From Marinifaba aquimaris (GTDB taxonomy: Bacteria; Pseudomonadota; Gammaproteobacteria; Enterobacterales; Alteromonadaceae), in contig NZ_JABULX010000026.1 in the NCBI RefSeq assembly GCF_013328345.1, forward strand, positions 1 to 57,535: a DNA stretch of 57,535 bases, written 5' to 3'. How positions within the stretch are numbered: position 1 is the first letter of the stretch; each line of letters begins with the position of its first letter. The translations under genes were made by a program, and so were the position numbers. Under the pieces are notes generated by a model. That model ran no database searches and had not been told where the DNA came from. It saw nothing but the letters and a program-made list of their open reading frames with translations. Positions 1 to 9,058 of the stretch are shown here, in pieces.

Positions 1-207
1 GTTCAATGACAGATGGTTATGACTGCTATCAAAATGCACTGGCTGAGAGTAAACGGTATTCTTAAAAACGAATACTTGTTAATGAAACCAAATAACCTAA
101 ATGAGGCAAGGGAAATGGTAAAACAATCAGTCGATTTATATAATCAACAAAGGCCACATTCGGCCTTAAAATACAAAACGCCCGATGAAATTCATCAGGC
201 GTTTTAA
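1..207 (+). pseudogene. IS3 transposase OrfB, C-terminal fragment with a frameshift
   Basis: This is the end of the DDE transposase of an IS3-family element. The frame beginning at base 3 reads SMTDGYDCYQNALAE, ending with the likely catalytic Glu (45-47). The frame that resumes at 49 reads VNGILKNEYLL and runs to QRPHSALKYKTPDEIHQAF and a TAA at 205-207. Only one base (48) sits where one codon (expected Arg) should be, so two bases are missing and the frame is broken right after the catalytic Glu. An ATG at 13 opens the downstream frame but is not a real start. Either this copy is dead or there is an assembly error near the contig edge, which is plausible in a repeated element. Confidence 0.85.
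175..205 (+). terminator. Hairpin terminator overlapping the end of IS orfB
   Basis: Arms AAAACGCC.GATGAA (175-189) and TTCATC.GGCGTTTT (191-205) pair with a single C/A mismatch and a nominal one-base loop. The hairpin starts with four A and ends with four T, so it can act in both directions. It lies entirely inside the last codons of the transposase and includes its stop codon. Confidence 0.65.
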
Positions 208-211
208 TCAA

Positions 212-241
212 AAAAGTGTCAACCCATACTAGGATGGGTCA
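212..241 (+). repeat. Right terminal inverted repeat of the IS3 element
   Basis: The 30 bases ending in GGATGGGTCA pair with the left repeat at 57058-57087 (begins TGACCCGTCC, ends GTTGACACTTTT), with mismatches only in the middle. This marks the exact right edge of the element. Confidence 0.85.
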
Positions 242-263
242 CAGCAGACTTCAAAAAATCATA

Positions 264-1061
264 TTAGCTGTGCTGATCTAACAAAGTGGCAAGTCTGTCT
301 TGCACTATTGCTACATCGGTTGTTTCAACTAAAAATGCAGCTTTGGTTTCATCTAAATCCAGCATGCTGGCAAAAAAGCCAGATAAGCCTCGCGCTTTGC
401 GATCGATTTCTAAATACACCTCAGTGCCATTTTCTAAGTTATTAAAAATGACTTCTACTTCATCAACTCGGCCGACAAACTCACCGTGTTTGGGTTTGAA
501 CTCACATTCTTGAATAAAAGTTTGTCCCCATTTTTTTGATGCTTCGTTTTCTGCTTTAACCATGGCAAAACCCAAATTCTCCAACGCTTGTAAAAACGCG
601 AGCTGATAGTCGTTAGCAAATACGTGTAAATAGTCTCTGTCTTCTCTATCGAGTGCAAAGTCGATATCGAGTCTGGTATCGATCCAAATTTCACTGTTAC
701 CTAACGTCATTGGGGTATTGAGCGGCAAGGTGGCATGAAACGGGATTTCTTTTATTTGCTCTGGGCCAATTCGAAAGTCGTCCCTCAGTTGTATCGTTGA
801 TAAGGTTGCTACTTTTTCAACGGTTTCGGTTTCTTCTTCAATTTCACCATAATCACCTTCAGAAGTATGTGTGACTTCAGCAAAGTAATTACAGCGAATA
901 TCTAAATCAATTTTGTTGATATCTTGGGCAACTTTTCCGCCTTGAATAAAAATCGTGCCGTGAATGGTGCCACCAGGAAATAACTGCTCTTCGGCAAGTC
1001 TTGTATCAACCACTGCTGAGCCTATGCCCACGGTTGATAGAACTTTTTGGAAAAATGACAT
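264..1061 (-). CDS. Spo0M-like sporulation-control family protein
   Basis: A 265-residue protein starting MSFFQKVLSTVGIGSAVVDT and continuing with LFPGGTIHGTIFIQGG, the typical opening of the Spo0M family (PF07070), an arrestin-like beta-sandwich found in many non-sporulating proteobacteria. The phrase FRIGPEQIKEIPFHATLPLNTPMT is split here by residue limits but is recognisable as the family's central IPF...LP...P segment. The C-terminus carries the usual LDLDET acidic motif. No signal peptide or membrane segment is visible, so it is probably cytoplasmic. Its role in Gram-negative bacteria is not established. It is a single gene reading toward the IS end, divergent from dacA. Confidence 0.85.
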   Translation of the reverse strand: MSFFQKVLSTVGIGSAVVDTRLAEEQLFPGGTIHGTIFIQGGKVAQDINKIDLDIRCNYFAEVTHTSEGDYGEIEEETETVEKVATLSTIQLRDDFRIGPEQIKEIPFHATLPLNTPMTLGNSEIWIDTRLDIDFALDREDRDYLHVFANDYQLAFLQALENLGFAMVKAENEASKKWGQTFIQECEFKPKHGEFVGRVDEVEVIFNNLENGTEVYLEIDRKARGLSGFFASMLDLDETKAAFLVETTDVAIVQDRLATLLDQHS

Positions 1062-1248
1062 GGGTAAACCTCTTGTGCATGTTCACCTTTAAAGTATCAG
1101 ATAAAGGCTTGGAAAGGGAAAGCTACTCGTCGTATTTATTTTAATTTATACCATTTTTACATAAGGTTTACTGGTGAAATTAACAGGGGTTGGGAAGTCG
1201 GTTTTTACATTTAGATTTGTTACAATCGGCGACAATTTTAACCATCTG

Positions 1249-1277
1249 CTTTTATCGGGAACTTTCGACGATAAAAG
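1249..1277 (+). promoter_or_regulatory. Inverted repeat in the dacA leader
   Basis: CTTTTATCG (1249-1257) and CGATAAAAG (1269-1277) form a perfect 9-base stem with an 11-base loop, about 60 bases upstream of the dacA start. No T-run follows, so it is not a classic terminator. It could be an mRNA leader hairpin. No function is shown. Confidence 0.35.
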
Positions 1278-1335
1278 GCTCTCTAAGATGGGCGCTAACT
1301 CACATAAAAACTATTAACTGGAGCATTTGCTACCA

Positions 1336-2484
1336 ATGAAATTAAAGAAAATTGGCCGTTGGCTGTTAGTTACATCTCTCGTTGCTTTTTCTGCTCACGC
1401 TGTAACCCCTGCACCTCCAACAATTAATGCAAAAGGTCACTTATTAATCGATGCTGAAACAGGTAAAGTGATTTCTGAAGAAAACTCAGAAACGCAATTA
1501 GCACCTGCATCATTAACTAAGATGATGACCAGTTACATCATTGGGGCTGAAATTGAAAAGGGCAATATCAACCCTGAAGATATGGTCACTATCAGTGAAA
1601 ACGCTTGGGCAAAAAACTTCCCAGATTCATCTAAGATGTTTATCGAAGTGGGCAAAGAAGTATCTGTTGCTGACTTAAACCGCGGTATCATCATTCAATC
1701 GGGTAATGATGCCAGTGTTGCTATGGCAGAACACATTGCTGGCTCTGAATCTGCATTTGCTGATTTAATGAATGCTTATGCTCAACAGTTAGGTATGACT
1801 GCGTCTAACTTTACTAACAGCCATGGTTTACCTGACCCAGAGCTTTACACAACGCCAAAAGACATGGCGATTTTAGGTAAAGCCCTTATCAATGACGTAC
1901 CTGAAGAGTACGCCATCTACAGCGAAAAATCCTTCACTTATAACAACATCAAGCAATACAACCGCAACGCTTTATTGTGGGATAAGAGTTTAAATGTCGA
2001 TGGCATCAAAACTGGCCACACAAGTGAAGCGGGTTACAGCTTAGTTTCATCTGCGACTAAAGGCGACATGCGTTTAATCGCTGTAGTCATGGGTACTGAA
2101 TCTGAGCGCCAACGTAAAGTTGAAAGTAAAAAGCTACTTAACTACGGTTTTCGTTTCTTCGAAACAATTACGCCGTATGAAGCGGGTAAGAAGTTTGTTG
2201 ATCAACCTATCTGGATGGGCGACAAAGAAACGGTTCGTTTAGGTATTACCCAAAGCACGCCTATTACCATCCCTCGTGGTCAGCGCAAGAAGTTAGAAGC
2301 TAACTTTGAACTTGATAAAGAGCTTAAAGCCCCAATTAAGAAAGGTGATGTCGTAGGTACGTTATACTTACAGTTAAATGGTGAAGATGTTTCACAATAT
2401 CCATTAGTTGCACTAGAGAGTGTGGCTGAAGGCAGCTTATTTAGCCGCGCAGTTGATTATTTAAAAATGCAATTTGCTAACTAA
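1336..2484 (+). CDS. dacA: D-alanyl-D-alanine carboxypeptidase (PBP5 type)
   Basis: A periplasmic low-molecular-weight penicillin-binding protein that trims the terminal D-Ala from peptidoglycan stem peptides. The signal peptide (MKLKKIGRWLLVTSLVAFSA) is followed by the three active-site motifs: SLTK in PASLTKMM, SGN in IIQSGNDASV, and KTG in GIKTGHTSE. The C-terminal PBP5 domain ends in an amphipathic stretch (SLFSRAVDYLKMQFAN) that anchors the enzyme to the inner membrane. I chose ATG 1336 over the in-frame TTG at 1327, because the GGAG at 1320-1323 is too close to the TTG. It heads the conserved dacA-ybeD-lipB-lipA cluster; a hairpin separates it from ybeD. Confidence 0.95.
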   Translation: MKLKKIGRWLLVTSLVAFSAHAVTPAPPTINAKGHLLIDAETGKVISEENSETQLAPASLTKMMTSYIIGAEIEKGNINPEDMVTISENAWAKNFPDSSKMFIEVGKEVSVADLNRGIIIQSGNDASVAMAEHIAGSESAFADLMNAYAQQLGMTASNFTNSHGLPDPELYTTPKDMAILGKALINDVPEEYAIYSEKSFTYNNIKQYNRNALLWDKSLNVDGIKTGHTSEAGYSLVSSATKGDMRLIAVVMGTESERQRKVESKKLLNYGFRFFETITPYEAGKKFVDQPIWMGDKETVRLGITQSTPITIPRGQRKKLEANFELDKELKAPIKKGDVVGTLYLQLNGEDVSQYPLVALESVAEGSLFSRAVDYLKMQFAN

Positions 2485-2509
2485 AAAGCGCTAACCCATC
2501 TGTTTTACG

Positions 2510-2550
2510 CAGGCTAAGGAACGCACAGTGTTTCTTAGCCTGTTTACTTT
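2510..2550 (+). terminator. Rho-independent terminator after dacA
   Basis: CAGGCTAAGGAAC (2510-2522) pairs with GTTTCTTAGCCTG (2530-2542), 13 pairs including one G-T, followed by a T-rich tract (TTTACTTTTT). It lies between dacA and ybeD and probably separates or attenuates the two. Confidence 0.75.
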
Positions 2551-2567
2551 TTATAGTGTGTGAAAAA

Positions 2568-2831
2568 ATGAAAACACGTTTTGATGAATTTTTAGAATTT
2601 CCTTGTCGCTTTCCTTTTAAAGTTGTCGGTTACACAGACCCTGCTTTAATTGATGAAGTGGTTGCCGTGTTACAACAACACGTGCCAGGTGATTACTCGC
2701 CAACGTCAAAAGACAGCGGTAAAGGCACGTATCAATCGATTACCGTTGATGTCAATGTCGAAAGCAAAGAGCAAGTTGAAAAGCTATACCAAGCTTTATC
2801 AGAAATCGAAAAAGTACGTATGGTGTTATAG
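2568..2831 (+). CDS. ybeD: DUF493 family protein YbeD
   Basis: An 87-residue protein of the YbeD/DUF493 family (MKTRFDEFLEFPCRFPFKVVG), with an ACT-like fold. The length and the conserved N-terminus fix the start at ATG 2568; the in-frame GTG at 2556 would add four atypical residues. It sits in its standard place between dacA and lipB, with lipB beginning 14 bases after the stop. Its biochemical role is unclear; the constant link to lipB suggests a role connected with lipoylation, but that is inference. Confidence 0.92.
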   Translation: MKTRFDEFLEFPCRFPFKVVGYTDPALIDEVVAVLQQHVPGDYSPTSKDSGKGTYQSITVDVNVESKEQVEKLYQALSEIEKVRMVL

Positions 2832-2844
2832 GTAAATCCTTCTA

Positions 2845-3513
2845 ATGACTGAAGCTTTACTCTCTGAAATATTGGTACGTGATTTAGGCCGTCAACCTTA
2901 CGAGCCTATTTGGCAAGCCATGCAAGATTTCACGGCTAATCGCCAAGACGATGCCAAAGACGAAATCTGGTTTGTTGAACACGATCCTGTATTTACTCAA
3001 GGCCAAGCAGGCAAATCAGAGCACGTTTTATTTCCGGGTGATATTCCCGTAGTTCAAGTTGATAGAGGCGGACAGGTCACATACCACGGACCCGGCCAGT
3101 TAGTCGCTTATGTCTTGATCAATATTCGTCGGAAAAAAATCAGTGTGCGTGATTTGGTCTCTGCAATCGAAAACGCCATTGTTGCCGTATTGAAAGATCA
3201 CAAGATAGACGCATACCCAAAAGCGGACGCGCCTGGTGTTTATGTCGATGATAAAAAAATCGCGTCACTCGGTCTAAGAATCCGTCGTGGTTGTTCATTT
3301 CACGGTTTAGCGTTAAACGTGAATATGGACTTAGCGCCTTTTGGTCGAATAAACCCTTGTGGTTATCAAGGTCTTGAAATGACGCAATGTGCTATACTCG
3401 GCGGCCCTGATAATTTAGCGCAAGCTAAAGCCGAATTATTAACGCATTTGAAAGAAATTTTGGCGTATAGCCAACATACTGAAGTACCTGGAGTTTTGTC
3501 TCATGACAACTAA
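2845..3513 (+). CDS. lipB: Octanoyltransferase LipB
   Basis: Transfers octanoate from acyl carrier protein to lipoyl domains of 2-oxoacid dehydrogenases and the glycine-cleavage H protein; this is the first step of lipoic acid synthesis. At 222 residues it has the usual length. Visible motifs are [18 protein letters not shown], the catalytic Lys in [22 protein letters not shown], and the catalytic Cys in [13 protein letters not shown]. Cytoplasmic. Its last 11 bases overlap lipA, so the two genes are translationally coupled and act in sequence. Confidence 0.97.
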   Translation: MTEALLSEILVRDLGRQPYEPIWQAMQDFTANRQDDAKDEIWFVEHDPVFTQGQAGKSEHVLFPGDIPVVQVDRGGQVTYHGPGQLVAYVLINIRRKKISVRDLVSAIENAIVAVLKDHKIDAYPKADAPGVYVDDKKIASLGLRIRRGCSFHGLALNVNMDLAPFGRINPCGYQGLEMTQCAILGGPDNLAQAKAELLTHLKEILAYSQHTEVPGVLSHDN

Positions 3514-4471
3514 ATCGTCTCGCACCGTTGCCGGTGAAAAACTTCGTGACGAAGATAAAATGCGCCTGATCCCTGTTCAGGTTATACCAACAGAAAAAGA
3601 AGAAATGTTGCGTAAGCCTGATTGGATCAAAATCAAGTTACCACGCAGCACAGAGCGTATTGATGAAATCAAAAAAGTCATGCGTGAAAATAAGCTTCAC
3701 TCAGTTTGTGAAGAGGCGTCTTGCCCTAACTTAGCTGAGTGTTTCAATCACGGTACTGCGACCTTTATGATCTTAGGTGATATCTGTACGCGTCGTTGTC
3801 CATTCTGTGATGTGGCACATGGTCGTCCACTTGCTCCCGATCCTGATGAAGCAGAAAAGCTTGGCCAGACTATCGCTAAGATGAAACTTAAGTATGTTGT
3901 TATTACGTCTGTTGACCGTGATGATTTACGTGACGGTGGCGCACAGCACTTTGTTGACTGTATCGACGCTATTCGAAAATATAGCCCAGAGATCAAAATT
4001 GAGATCTTAGTGCCGGACTTCCGTGGCCGTATGGATAGAGCATTAGCTATTTTAAATACTTCACCACCTGATGTATTTAACCACAACTTAGAGACAGCGC
4101 CGCGCTTATACAAAATGGCTCGTCCAGGTGCTGATTACAAATGGTCGCTTGAGTTACTAAAAAAATTCAAAGCTGCTAACCCTAATGTACCAACTAAGTC
4201 TGGCTTAATGATGGGGATGGGTGAGACGAACGAAGAGATCGCAGAAGTGATGCGTGATTTACGTGAGTACGATGTGGAAATGCTGACTTTAGGTCAGTAC
4301 TTACAACCATCGAAACACCACCTTCCTGTTAAGCGTTTCGTTCACCCTAAAGAATTTGATGAATTAAATGACTTAGCTGAAGACTTAGGTTTCACACATG
4401 CTGCATGTGGTCCTATGGTGCGCTCTTCATACCATGCTGATAAACAAGCTGCGGGTGAAGAAGTCAAATAA
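3503..4471 (+). CDS. lipA: Lipoyl synthase LipA (radical SAM)
   Basis: Inserts two sulfur atoms into the octanoyl chain attached by LipB. The protein has 322 residues. The auxiliary iron-sulfur cluster ligands are visible in [12 protein letters not shown] and the radical-SAM CxxxCxxC in CTRRCPFC. It also has the conserved [11 protein letters not shown] and [16 protein letters not shown]. The start ATG lies within the end of lipB. A perfect 10-base inverted repeat follows the gene at 4482-4520 without a T-run. Confidence 0.97.
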   Translation: MTTKSSRTVAGEKLRDEDKMRLIPVQVIPTEKEEMLRKPDWIKIKLPRSTERIDEIKKVMRENKLHSVCEEASCPNLAECFNHGTATFMILGDICTRRCPFCDVAHGRPLAPDPDEAEKLGQTIAKMKLKYVVITSVDRDDLRDGGAQHFVDCIDAIRKYSPEIKIEILVPDFRGRMDRALAILNTSPPDVFNHNLETAPRLYKMARPGADYKWSLELLKKFKAANPNVPTKSGLMMGMGETNEEIAEVMRDLREYDVEMLTLGQYLQPSKHHLPVKRFVHPKEFDELNDLAEDLGFTHAACGPMVRSSYHADKQAAGEEVK

Positions 4472-4481
4472 TACCTGTTTA

Positions 4482-4520
4482 TGAGTATCTATCGTTGATA
4501 TATTCAGCGCTAGATACTCA
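4482..4520. repeat. Inverted repeat downstream of lipA
   Basis: TGAGTATCTA (4482-4491) and TAGATACTCA (4511-4520) are perfect reverse complements with a 19-base loop. No T-run follows on either strand, so it is a weak terminator candidate; it might stabilise the lipA mRNA 3' end. Confidence 0.5.
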
Positions 4521-4647
4521 GCTCCTCCCAATCTATCTACCACTTCAAACCAAACCTAGCTATTTTTGTTTCAGCTGTGTAAACCCGATAGGGAAGCTTT
4601 ACTTTATTGCTTAAAATTAGCGCGTCTTAACACAAATTTACTCGCTG

Positions 4648-5871
4648 ATGAAAGTTTACCTGCTAGAGCAACACAAAATACAGTTTGTACTGCTACAACG
4701 TTTGTTAGCAGGGCTAAACGATATTGAACTGATTTCACTACCAGATTTTGACTCTGGCTTTTTTGAAATTGCATTGGAAAAAGAGCCGTGTATTTTAATT
4801 TCGGGGTTAGGGCTTAAGCGTTTAGGCGCCAGTGAGTTTTTACAGCGTTTGGCCATGTTAGATGCGGTCAAAGGTTTATTGTTACTTAGCGATGCCAGTA
4901 GTGATATCTTAGAGTCGGTTGAGATCTTTGCTAAAAACTTAGGCATAGCGCATGTTAGAAGTTTACCGATTCCGGTGACCAAAACCTCAATTGCTGCAGC
5001 GACAACCCAGTTAATTAGTGCGATTAAGACTGTCGATGTGCCAACTAAGCGCAGTCGGCATACTGAAGTATTAGATGCTGAAGCTTTATCTGATGCTTTG
5101 TACAATCAAAAGTTTGTGCCTTATTTTCAACCTCAGGTCTGCGCGCAAAAGCGCAATGTCGTTGGGTTTGAATTACTAGGTCGCTTGCATCACCAAGATC
5201 AAGTTATTTACCCGGGTGATTTTATCCCTGAACTGCTCGACTCAGGCCTGATTTGTCATTACACACTACATCTTATTCAAACGGCTATTCGCCAAGCAAG
5301 GTTATACGGCTTTAGTGATAAATTGTTATCGGTCAATGTTGATTATGTCAGCTTAATGGAGCCGGGGTTTGCCCACGATTTACTAGCCATACTGAAAAAA
5401 GAAAACTTCCCCAGTCACTTATTTGAAATAGAAGTCACGGAAACGAGTTGCCCCAATAGCTTGTACGTGATTGCGAATTTAACTGAAATTCGCATGGCGG
5501 GCATATCGGTGGCAATTGATGATTTTGGCACGGGCTTTTCTGGGCTAAACGAATTACTGCATTTGCCATTTAACGTGATCAAGCTAGATAGAACTCATGT
5601 TGCGCGAGTGAATAAATCGCAAAAAGCCTTCCATGTCTTAAAAGGCATTCAACAAATGGCAAATGACTTAGAAATGAAAACGGTCGCTGAAGGGATAGAA
5701 ACGGAACAGAATGCCGATGCGATGTCGGCATTAGGTGTCGGTCGGTTGCAAGGTTTTTATTACTCACCAGCGGTAAAGGCGGTGAAAGTGCCGGAGCTTA
5801 TCGAGAAGATAAATTTAGCCGCGCTGGATATCCGAATGGCACAGGCCAATATCTATAAAGTGGTGAGCTAA
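4648..5871 (+). CDS. EAL-domain cyclic-di-GMP phosphodiesterase with a degenerate receiver-like N-terminus
   Basis: A 407-residue cytoplasmic protein. Residues about 1-125 have the alternating pattern of a response-regulator receiver domain (MKVYLLEQHKI ... GLLLLSDA) but lack the phospho-accepting Asp (EPCILISGLGLK in its place) and the conserved Lys. Residues about 150-390 form an EAL domain. The motif is ELL in FELLGRL; the metal and catalytic residues appear as SVNVD, EIEVTET, AIDDFGTGF, IKLDR, TVAEGIET and LQGFYYSP. All expected acidic residues, the Asn, Lys and Gln are present, so c-di-GMP hydrolysis is plausible. The gene stands alone with no partner kinase nearby and has only a weak ribosome site. 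Confidence 0.88.
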   Translation: MKVYLLEQHKIQFVLLQRLLAGLNDIELISLPDFDSGFFEIALEKEPCILISGLGLKRLGASEFLQRLAMLDAVKGLLLLSDASSDILESVEIFAKNLGIAHVRSLPIPVTKTSIAAATTQLISAIKTVDVPTKRSRHTEVLDAEALSDALYNQKFVPYFQPQVCAQKRNVVGFELLGRLHHQDQVIYPGDFIPELLDSGLICHYTLHLIQTAIRQARLYGFSDKLLSVNVDYVSLMEPGFAHDLLAILKKENFPSHLFEIEVTETSCPNSLYVIANLTEIRMAGISVAIDDFGTGFSGLNELLHLPFNVIKLDRTHVARVNKSQKAFHVLKGIQQMANDLEMKTVAEGIETEQNADAMSALGVGRLQGFYYSPAVKAVKVPELIEKINLAALDIRMAQANIYKVVS

Positions 5872-5926
5872 AAAGCGACTTAATAAATTGAGCCTACAGC
5901 AATACCGCAGGCTTAATTTAAAATCA

Positions 5927-6355
5927 CTACTCTTCAAGTAGCTCAATAGCCAGTTTGACAAAATCACTCGAACTGACAATGCCAAGTACGGCATTGGTAT
6001 CTGATATCACAGGCAAGCAACCGTACTTCCTATCTAAAAAATGATTAGCTGCTAACGATAGGCTGGTGTTGATACCCACTGTTGGGTTATTGCTGTCCAT
6101 AATATCTATTATAGGAACCTGACTTTCTCTTCTGTCTAAACGGTTATTGCCATAGGTTGATACTATGTTCATTATTTTAGACAACATCACTTTTTGACTG
6201 ACGACGCCTAAGTATTCCAATGTCTCTTTATCAACTACAGGTATGTGACGAATACCTAAATCACGCGTGATGTTATGGGCGTCGAGTAAACTGGCACTAT
6301 TGTCTAAAAACTTCACATTCGTAGTCATAATATCGCCTACAACACGTTTGCTCAT
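5927..6355 (-). CDS. Tandem CBS-domain protein
   Basis: A 142-residue protein made of two CBS domains. The first has VGDIMTTNVKFL ... LGIRHIPVVDKE and the second IIDIMDSNNPTV ... YGCLPVISDTNAVLGIVSSSDFV. CBS pairs usually bind adenine nucleotides and act as energy sensors. I chose the start at 6355 because GAGG lies five bases upstream; an ATG at 6379 would add eight residues. It converges with the EAL gene and has no partner enzyme domain. Its target is unknown. Confidence 0.85.
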   Translation of the reverse strand: MSKRVVGDIMTTNVKFLDNSASLLDAHNITRDLGIRHIPVVDKETLEYLGVVSQKVMLSKIMNIVSTYGNNRLDRRESQVPIIDIMDSNNPTVGINTSLSLAANHFLDRKYGCLPVISDTNAVLGIVSSSDFVKLAIELLEE

Positions 6356-6497
6356 ATCCACCTCATTGTTTCTGTTCAATTAATTTCAAACTAAGTATGA
6401 CTTATCTTGGCCAATTTACTTTGTGCTAGCGCAAATAAATCGACTTTTTTGGCAAATTGAGCAGTGTAAGGGCTAGTAGGGGGGATGATTCAGGCAT

Positions 6498-6525
6498 AAA
6501 AAAAGCAGGCTAAGCCTGCTTTTTA
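6498..6525. terminator. Bidirectional terminator
   Basis: AAAAAAGCAGGC-TTA/TAA-GCCTGCTTTTT is a compact perfect stem with A and T flanks. It terminates the minus-strand gene at 6554-6976. Confidence 0.85.
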
Positions 6526-6553
6526 TCAGTTACCAGTGAATGCTTAAATGAGC

Positions 6554-6976
6554 TTATTGCACGTGATTGGCAATGGCTAACTCAAGGTACTTACGCACAC
6601 TTTGGTTGGCGTCATTGACTAAGCGTTGATAACACATACCGGCAAACGCATAGGTTTTATCGGCGTAACTTAGCATGACCGTTGGGGCTTCTGGGTTCGT
6701 TGTGTCGTATACCCAAGTGCCGCCAATGGTCTCTTTAAATACTTCACCAACATAAGCGCCAAAGATATTGCAGACAGTGAAGATAAACTTATCTTGCTCT
6801 TGTTGGCTCTTTAGTAAAGCTGCACATTGTAATAAAACATCATCAACAGAAGTCACACTGTCCATGCTACCGTCTAGCTCGATATCGAATTGTTCTGTGG
6901 CAAACGAGATCGCATCTTGCTTAGAAGCGGCCATTAAGGTTTGTAATTCTTCAGTATTAGGTGCGTCTTGCGTCAT
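6554..6976 (-). CDS. Conserved hypothetical protein, 140 residues
   Basis: I do not recognise a firm family. It is an acidic, soluble-looking protein with no signal peptide or membrane helix. The central part has a GAYVGEVFKETIGGTWVYD stretch, resembling small domains in which a Gly-Ala-Tyr-x-Gly-Glu segment is followed by Gly-Gly-x-Trp (DUF3806-like, weak). The start is supported by AGGAAAA just upstream. It follows cmoB in the same direction with a 58-base gap, so it may be cotranscribed with the cmo genes, and it has its own strong terminator. Confidence 0.65.
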   Translation of the reverse strand: MTQDAPNTEELQTLMAASKQDAISFATEQFDIELDGSMDSVTSVDDVLLQCAALLKSQQEQDKFIFTVCNIFGAYVGEVFKETIGGTWVYDTTNPEAPTVMLSYADKTYAFAGMCYQRLVNDANQSVRKYLELAIANHVQ

Positions 6977-7034
6977 TCTGTTTTCCTATTTGCTAACGTC
7001 AAATATCGGTTGACTCTATATGCTCACTATAAGC

Positions 7035-7997
7035 TTACTTAGTAGCGATAACAACCGCCCTTTTAGGTGCAGGGTAACCTTCAATTGTCTTGGTTAGATC
7101 ATCGGCATCAAGAAAATCTTCTAAAGACTCATTTTCCATCCAATCGGTTTTTCTTTGCTCTTCTAGTGAAGTGGTATCGATATCAACAACACGCACATCT
7201 TTAAAACCGACGCGTTCCATCCAGTGTTTTAACGCATCACAACTTGGAATAAACCAAACATTACGCATTTTTGCATAACGCTCCCCCGGCACTAATACTT
7301 GGTTTTGATCGCCATCGATAACAATGGTTTCTAATACCAGTTCGCCACCTTTGCGCAACTGATCTTTTAGCTGGCTCAAGAAATCGAGTGGTGAGCGTCT
7401 GTGATACAAAACGCCCATTGAAAATACCGTATCAAAACACTCAGACTTAGGCAGTTCTTCAATACCTAACGGCAATAAATGAATATCTGGGCTTGGGTTG
7501 TATTTATGAATACATTGGAACTGGGCTAAAAATAGCTGTGATGGATCGGCTCCGACAACGATATCGGCCTCTTCACCCAACATACGCCACATGTGATAAC
7601 CACTGCCACAACCGACATCTAACACCGCACGGCCTTTAAGTGGCGTTAAATGCGGTAAAACGCGATCCCACTTCCAGTCACTGCGCCATTCGGTATCAAT
7701 GTGCATGTCGAATAAATCGAATGGGCCTTTGCGCCATGGCATAAACTGCTTGAGTAAAACTTCTAAACGCTTTAACTGCCCCGGTACAATATCTTCCGCC
7801 GTGCCAAAAGACACCTTGTCTTTTAACTCAATTTGACTGGCAGTGACATCGGGCAAGTTTTTAATGGTCTTTTGCCATTGATGAAATTCACCATGCAAAT
7901 TTTCTTTATACCAATGCTCTAAAATAGGCGGTAATGTGGTTAACAAACCTTGTAATGGCGAGTCGATGATACGGCGGTAGAATTCAGTAAATTGCAT
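7035..7997 (-). CDS. cmoB: tRNA 5-carboxymethoxyuridine(34) synthase CmoB
   Basis: Transfers the carboxymethyl group of carboxy-S-adenosylmethionine to 5-hydroxyuridine 34 of tRNA. The protein has 320 residues, the standard length. It shows the N-terminal [18 protein letters not shown] segment, [17 protein letters not shown], the methyltransferase glycine-rich motif [15 protein letters not shown], and [16 protein letters not shown]. It lies 155 bases downstream of cmoA on the same strand; together they make wobble modification cmo5U. Confidence 0.96.
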   Translation of the reverse strand: MQFTEFYRRIIDSPLQGLLTTLPPILEHWYKENLHGEFHQWQKTIKNLPDVTASQIELKDKVSFGTAEDIVPGQLKRLEVLLKQFMPWRKGPFDLFDMHIDTEWRSDWKWDRVLPHLTPLKGRAVLDVGCGSGYHMWRMLGEEADIVVGADPSQLFLAQFQCIHKYNPSPDIHLLPLGIEELPKSECFDTVFSMGVLYHRRSPLDFLSQLKDQLRKGGELVLETIVIDGDQNQVLVPGERYAKMRNVWFIPSCDALKHWMERVGFKDVRVVDIDTTSLEEQRKTDWMENESLEDFLDADDLTKTIEGYPAPKRAVVIATK

Positions 7998-8152
7998 GAT
8001 GGCTCTGGTTATTGATGTTTAAAGTAGAGTATAGCGAACTGGTATGAAGTCAGACCGTTTAAAGGCAAGAAAAAAGCACGGAATGTATAAGCATACTTGA
8101 GCACTTTCGACGCCGTATTTTAGAGAGCTGACGACATGTTCCATTCGCTATT

Positions 8153-8893
8153 TTATTGCTTGATAGCGATAAAGGAAGTAAAGCTAAAACATTGATACCA
8201 TTGATCAACGTGATTAAAGCCAGCGCGTTTTAAGCGAGTTTGGTGACAAGCTAAGGTATCGGTGCGCATAACATTTTCAATGGCGGTGCGCTTTTGGCTG
8301 ATCTCAAGCTCTGAGTAACCATTGGCGCGTTTAAAGTCTAAGTGCAAATCATCAATCACTTGATGGGTGACTTGATCGGCAAATTGCAGCTTTTCAGATA
8401 AAACTAAAATACCGCCGGGCTTGAGCGCTTGGTAAATACGGGCGATTAAATCGTCCCTATCTTCTGGTTTTAAAAACTGTAGCGTGAAGTTTAAAACCAC
8501 TAATGAAGCATTTTCCATGTCGATATTTAAAATATCGTCGCACAAGATAGTAGTAGGTACGTCGCTTTTATAAGCCGATAAAAAGCTGGTGCATTTCTCG
8601 ACCATTGCCTTTGAGTTATCGACCCCGATAATCTGGTTTTTTTTAACACCTGCTGTTTGAACTGAGCGGCGTATGGCAATGGTTGCGGCGCCTAACGAAC
8701 AACCTAAGTCATAGATATTGGCATCATCTTGGGCGTGTAATCGCGCTAACTGGCCTATGGTAGAAATGATGGTTTGATAGCCCGGCACCGAGCGTTTGAT
8801 CATATCGGGAAAGACATCGACCACAGCTTGGTCAAACACGAAATCTTTCACTTCGCCTTGTGCATCAGCGTAAATATTATCTGGGTTTTGCAT
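8153..8893 (-). CDS. cmoA: Carboxy-S-adenosylmethionine synthase CmoA
   Basis: Makes carboxy-SAM from SAM and prephenate for CmoB. The 246-residue Rossmann methyltransferase-fold protein shows VPGYQTIISTIGQLA, the SAM motif IYDLGCSLGAATIAIR, and VVLNFTLQFLKPEDR, all typical of CmoA. It is divergent from aspS with 165 bases between the two starts, and precedes cmoB in the same transcript direction. Confidence 0.96.
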   Translation of the reverse strand: MQNPDNIYADAQGEVKDFVFDQAVVDVFPDMIKRSVPGYQTIISTIGQLARLHAQDDANIYDLGCSLGAATIAIRRSVQTAGVKKNQIIGVDNSKAMVEKCTSFLSAYKSDVPTTILCDDILNIDMENASLVVLNFTLQFLKPEDRDDLIARIYQALKPGGILVLSEKLQFADQVTHQVIDDLHLDFKRANGYSELEISQKRTAIENVMRTDTLACHQTRLKRAGFNHVDQWYQCFSFTSFIAIKQ

Positions 8894-9058
8894 TATTTGC
8901 TTACTTGCAGCATAAAATCTCTTAATGGCTGAATTTTAGCTTAATCTGACTACTGCATAAACTGCTTTATTGCTTTATAATCTCCGGCAATTTTTCGGCT
9001 AGCTTTAATTGCATCGCCGAACCGCAAATTTTAAAGAATAATTCTCAGGAACAGATAC

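Larger units (their letters stand above)
1..241 (+). mobile_element. IS3-family insertion sequence, 3' end only
   Basis: The window opens inside an IS3-type element: the last part of the OrfB transposase is followed by a 30-base terminal inverted repeat at 212-241. That repeat is the imperfect reverse complement of the repeat at 57058-57087, where a related copy begins at the other end of the window. Both copies face the same way. The left boundary of this copy lies outside the window. Confidence 0.9.
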
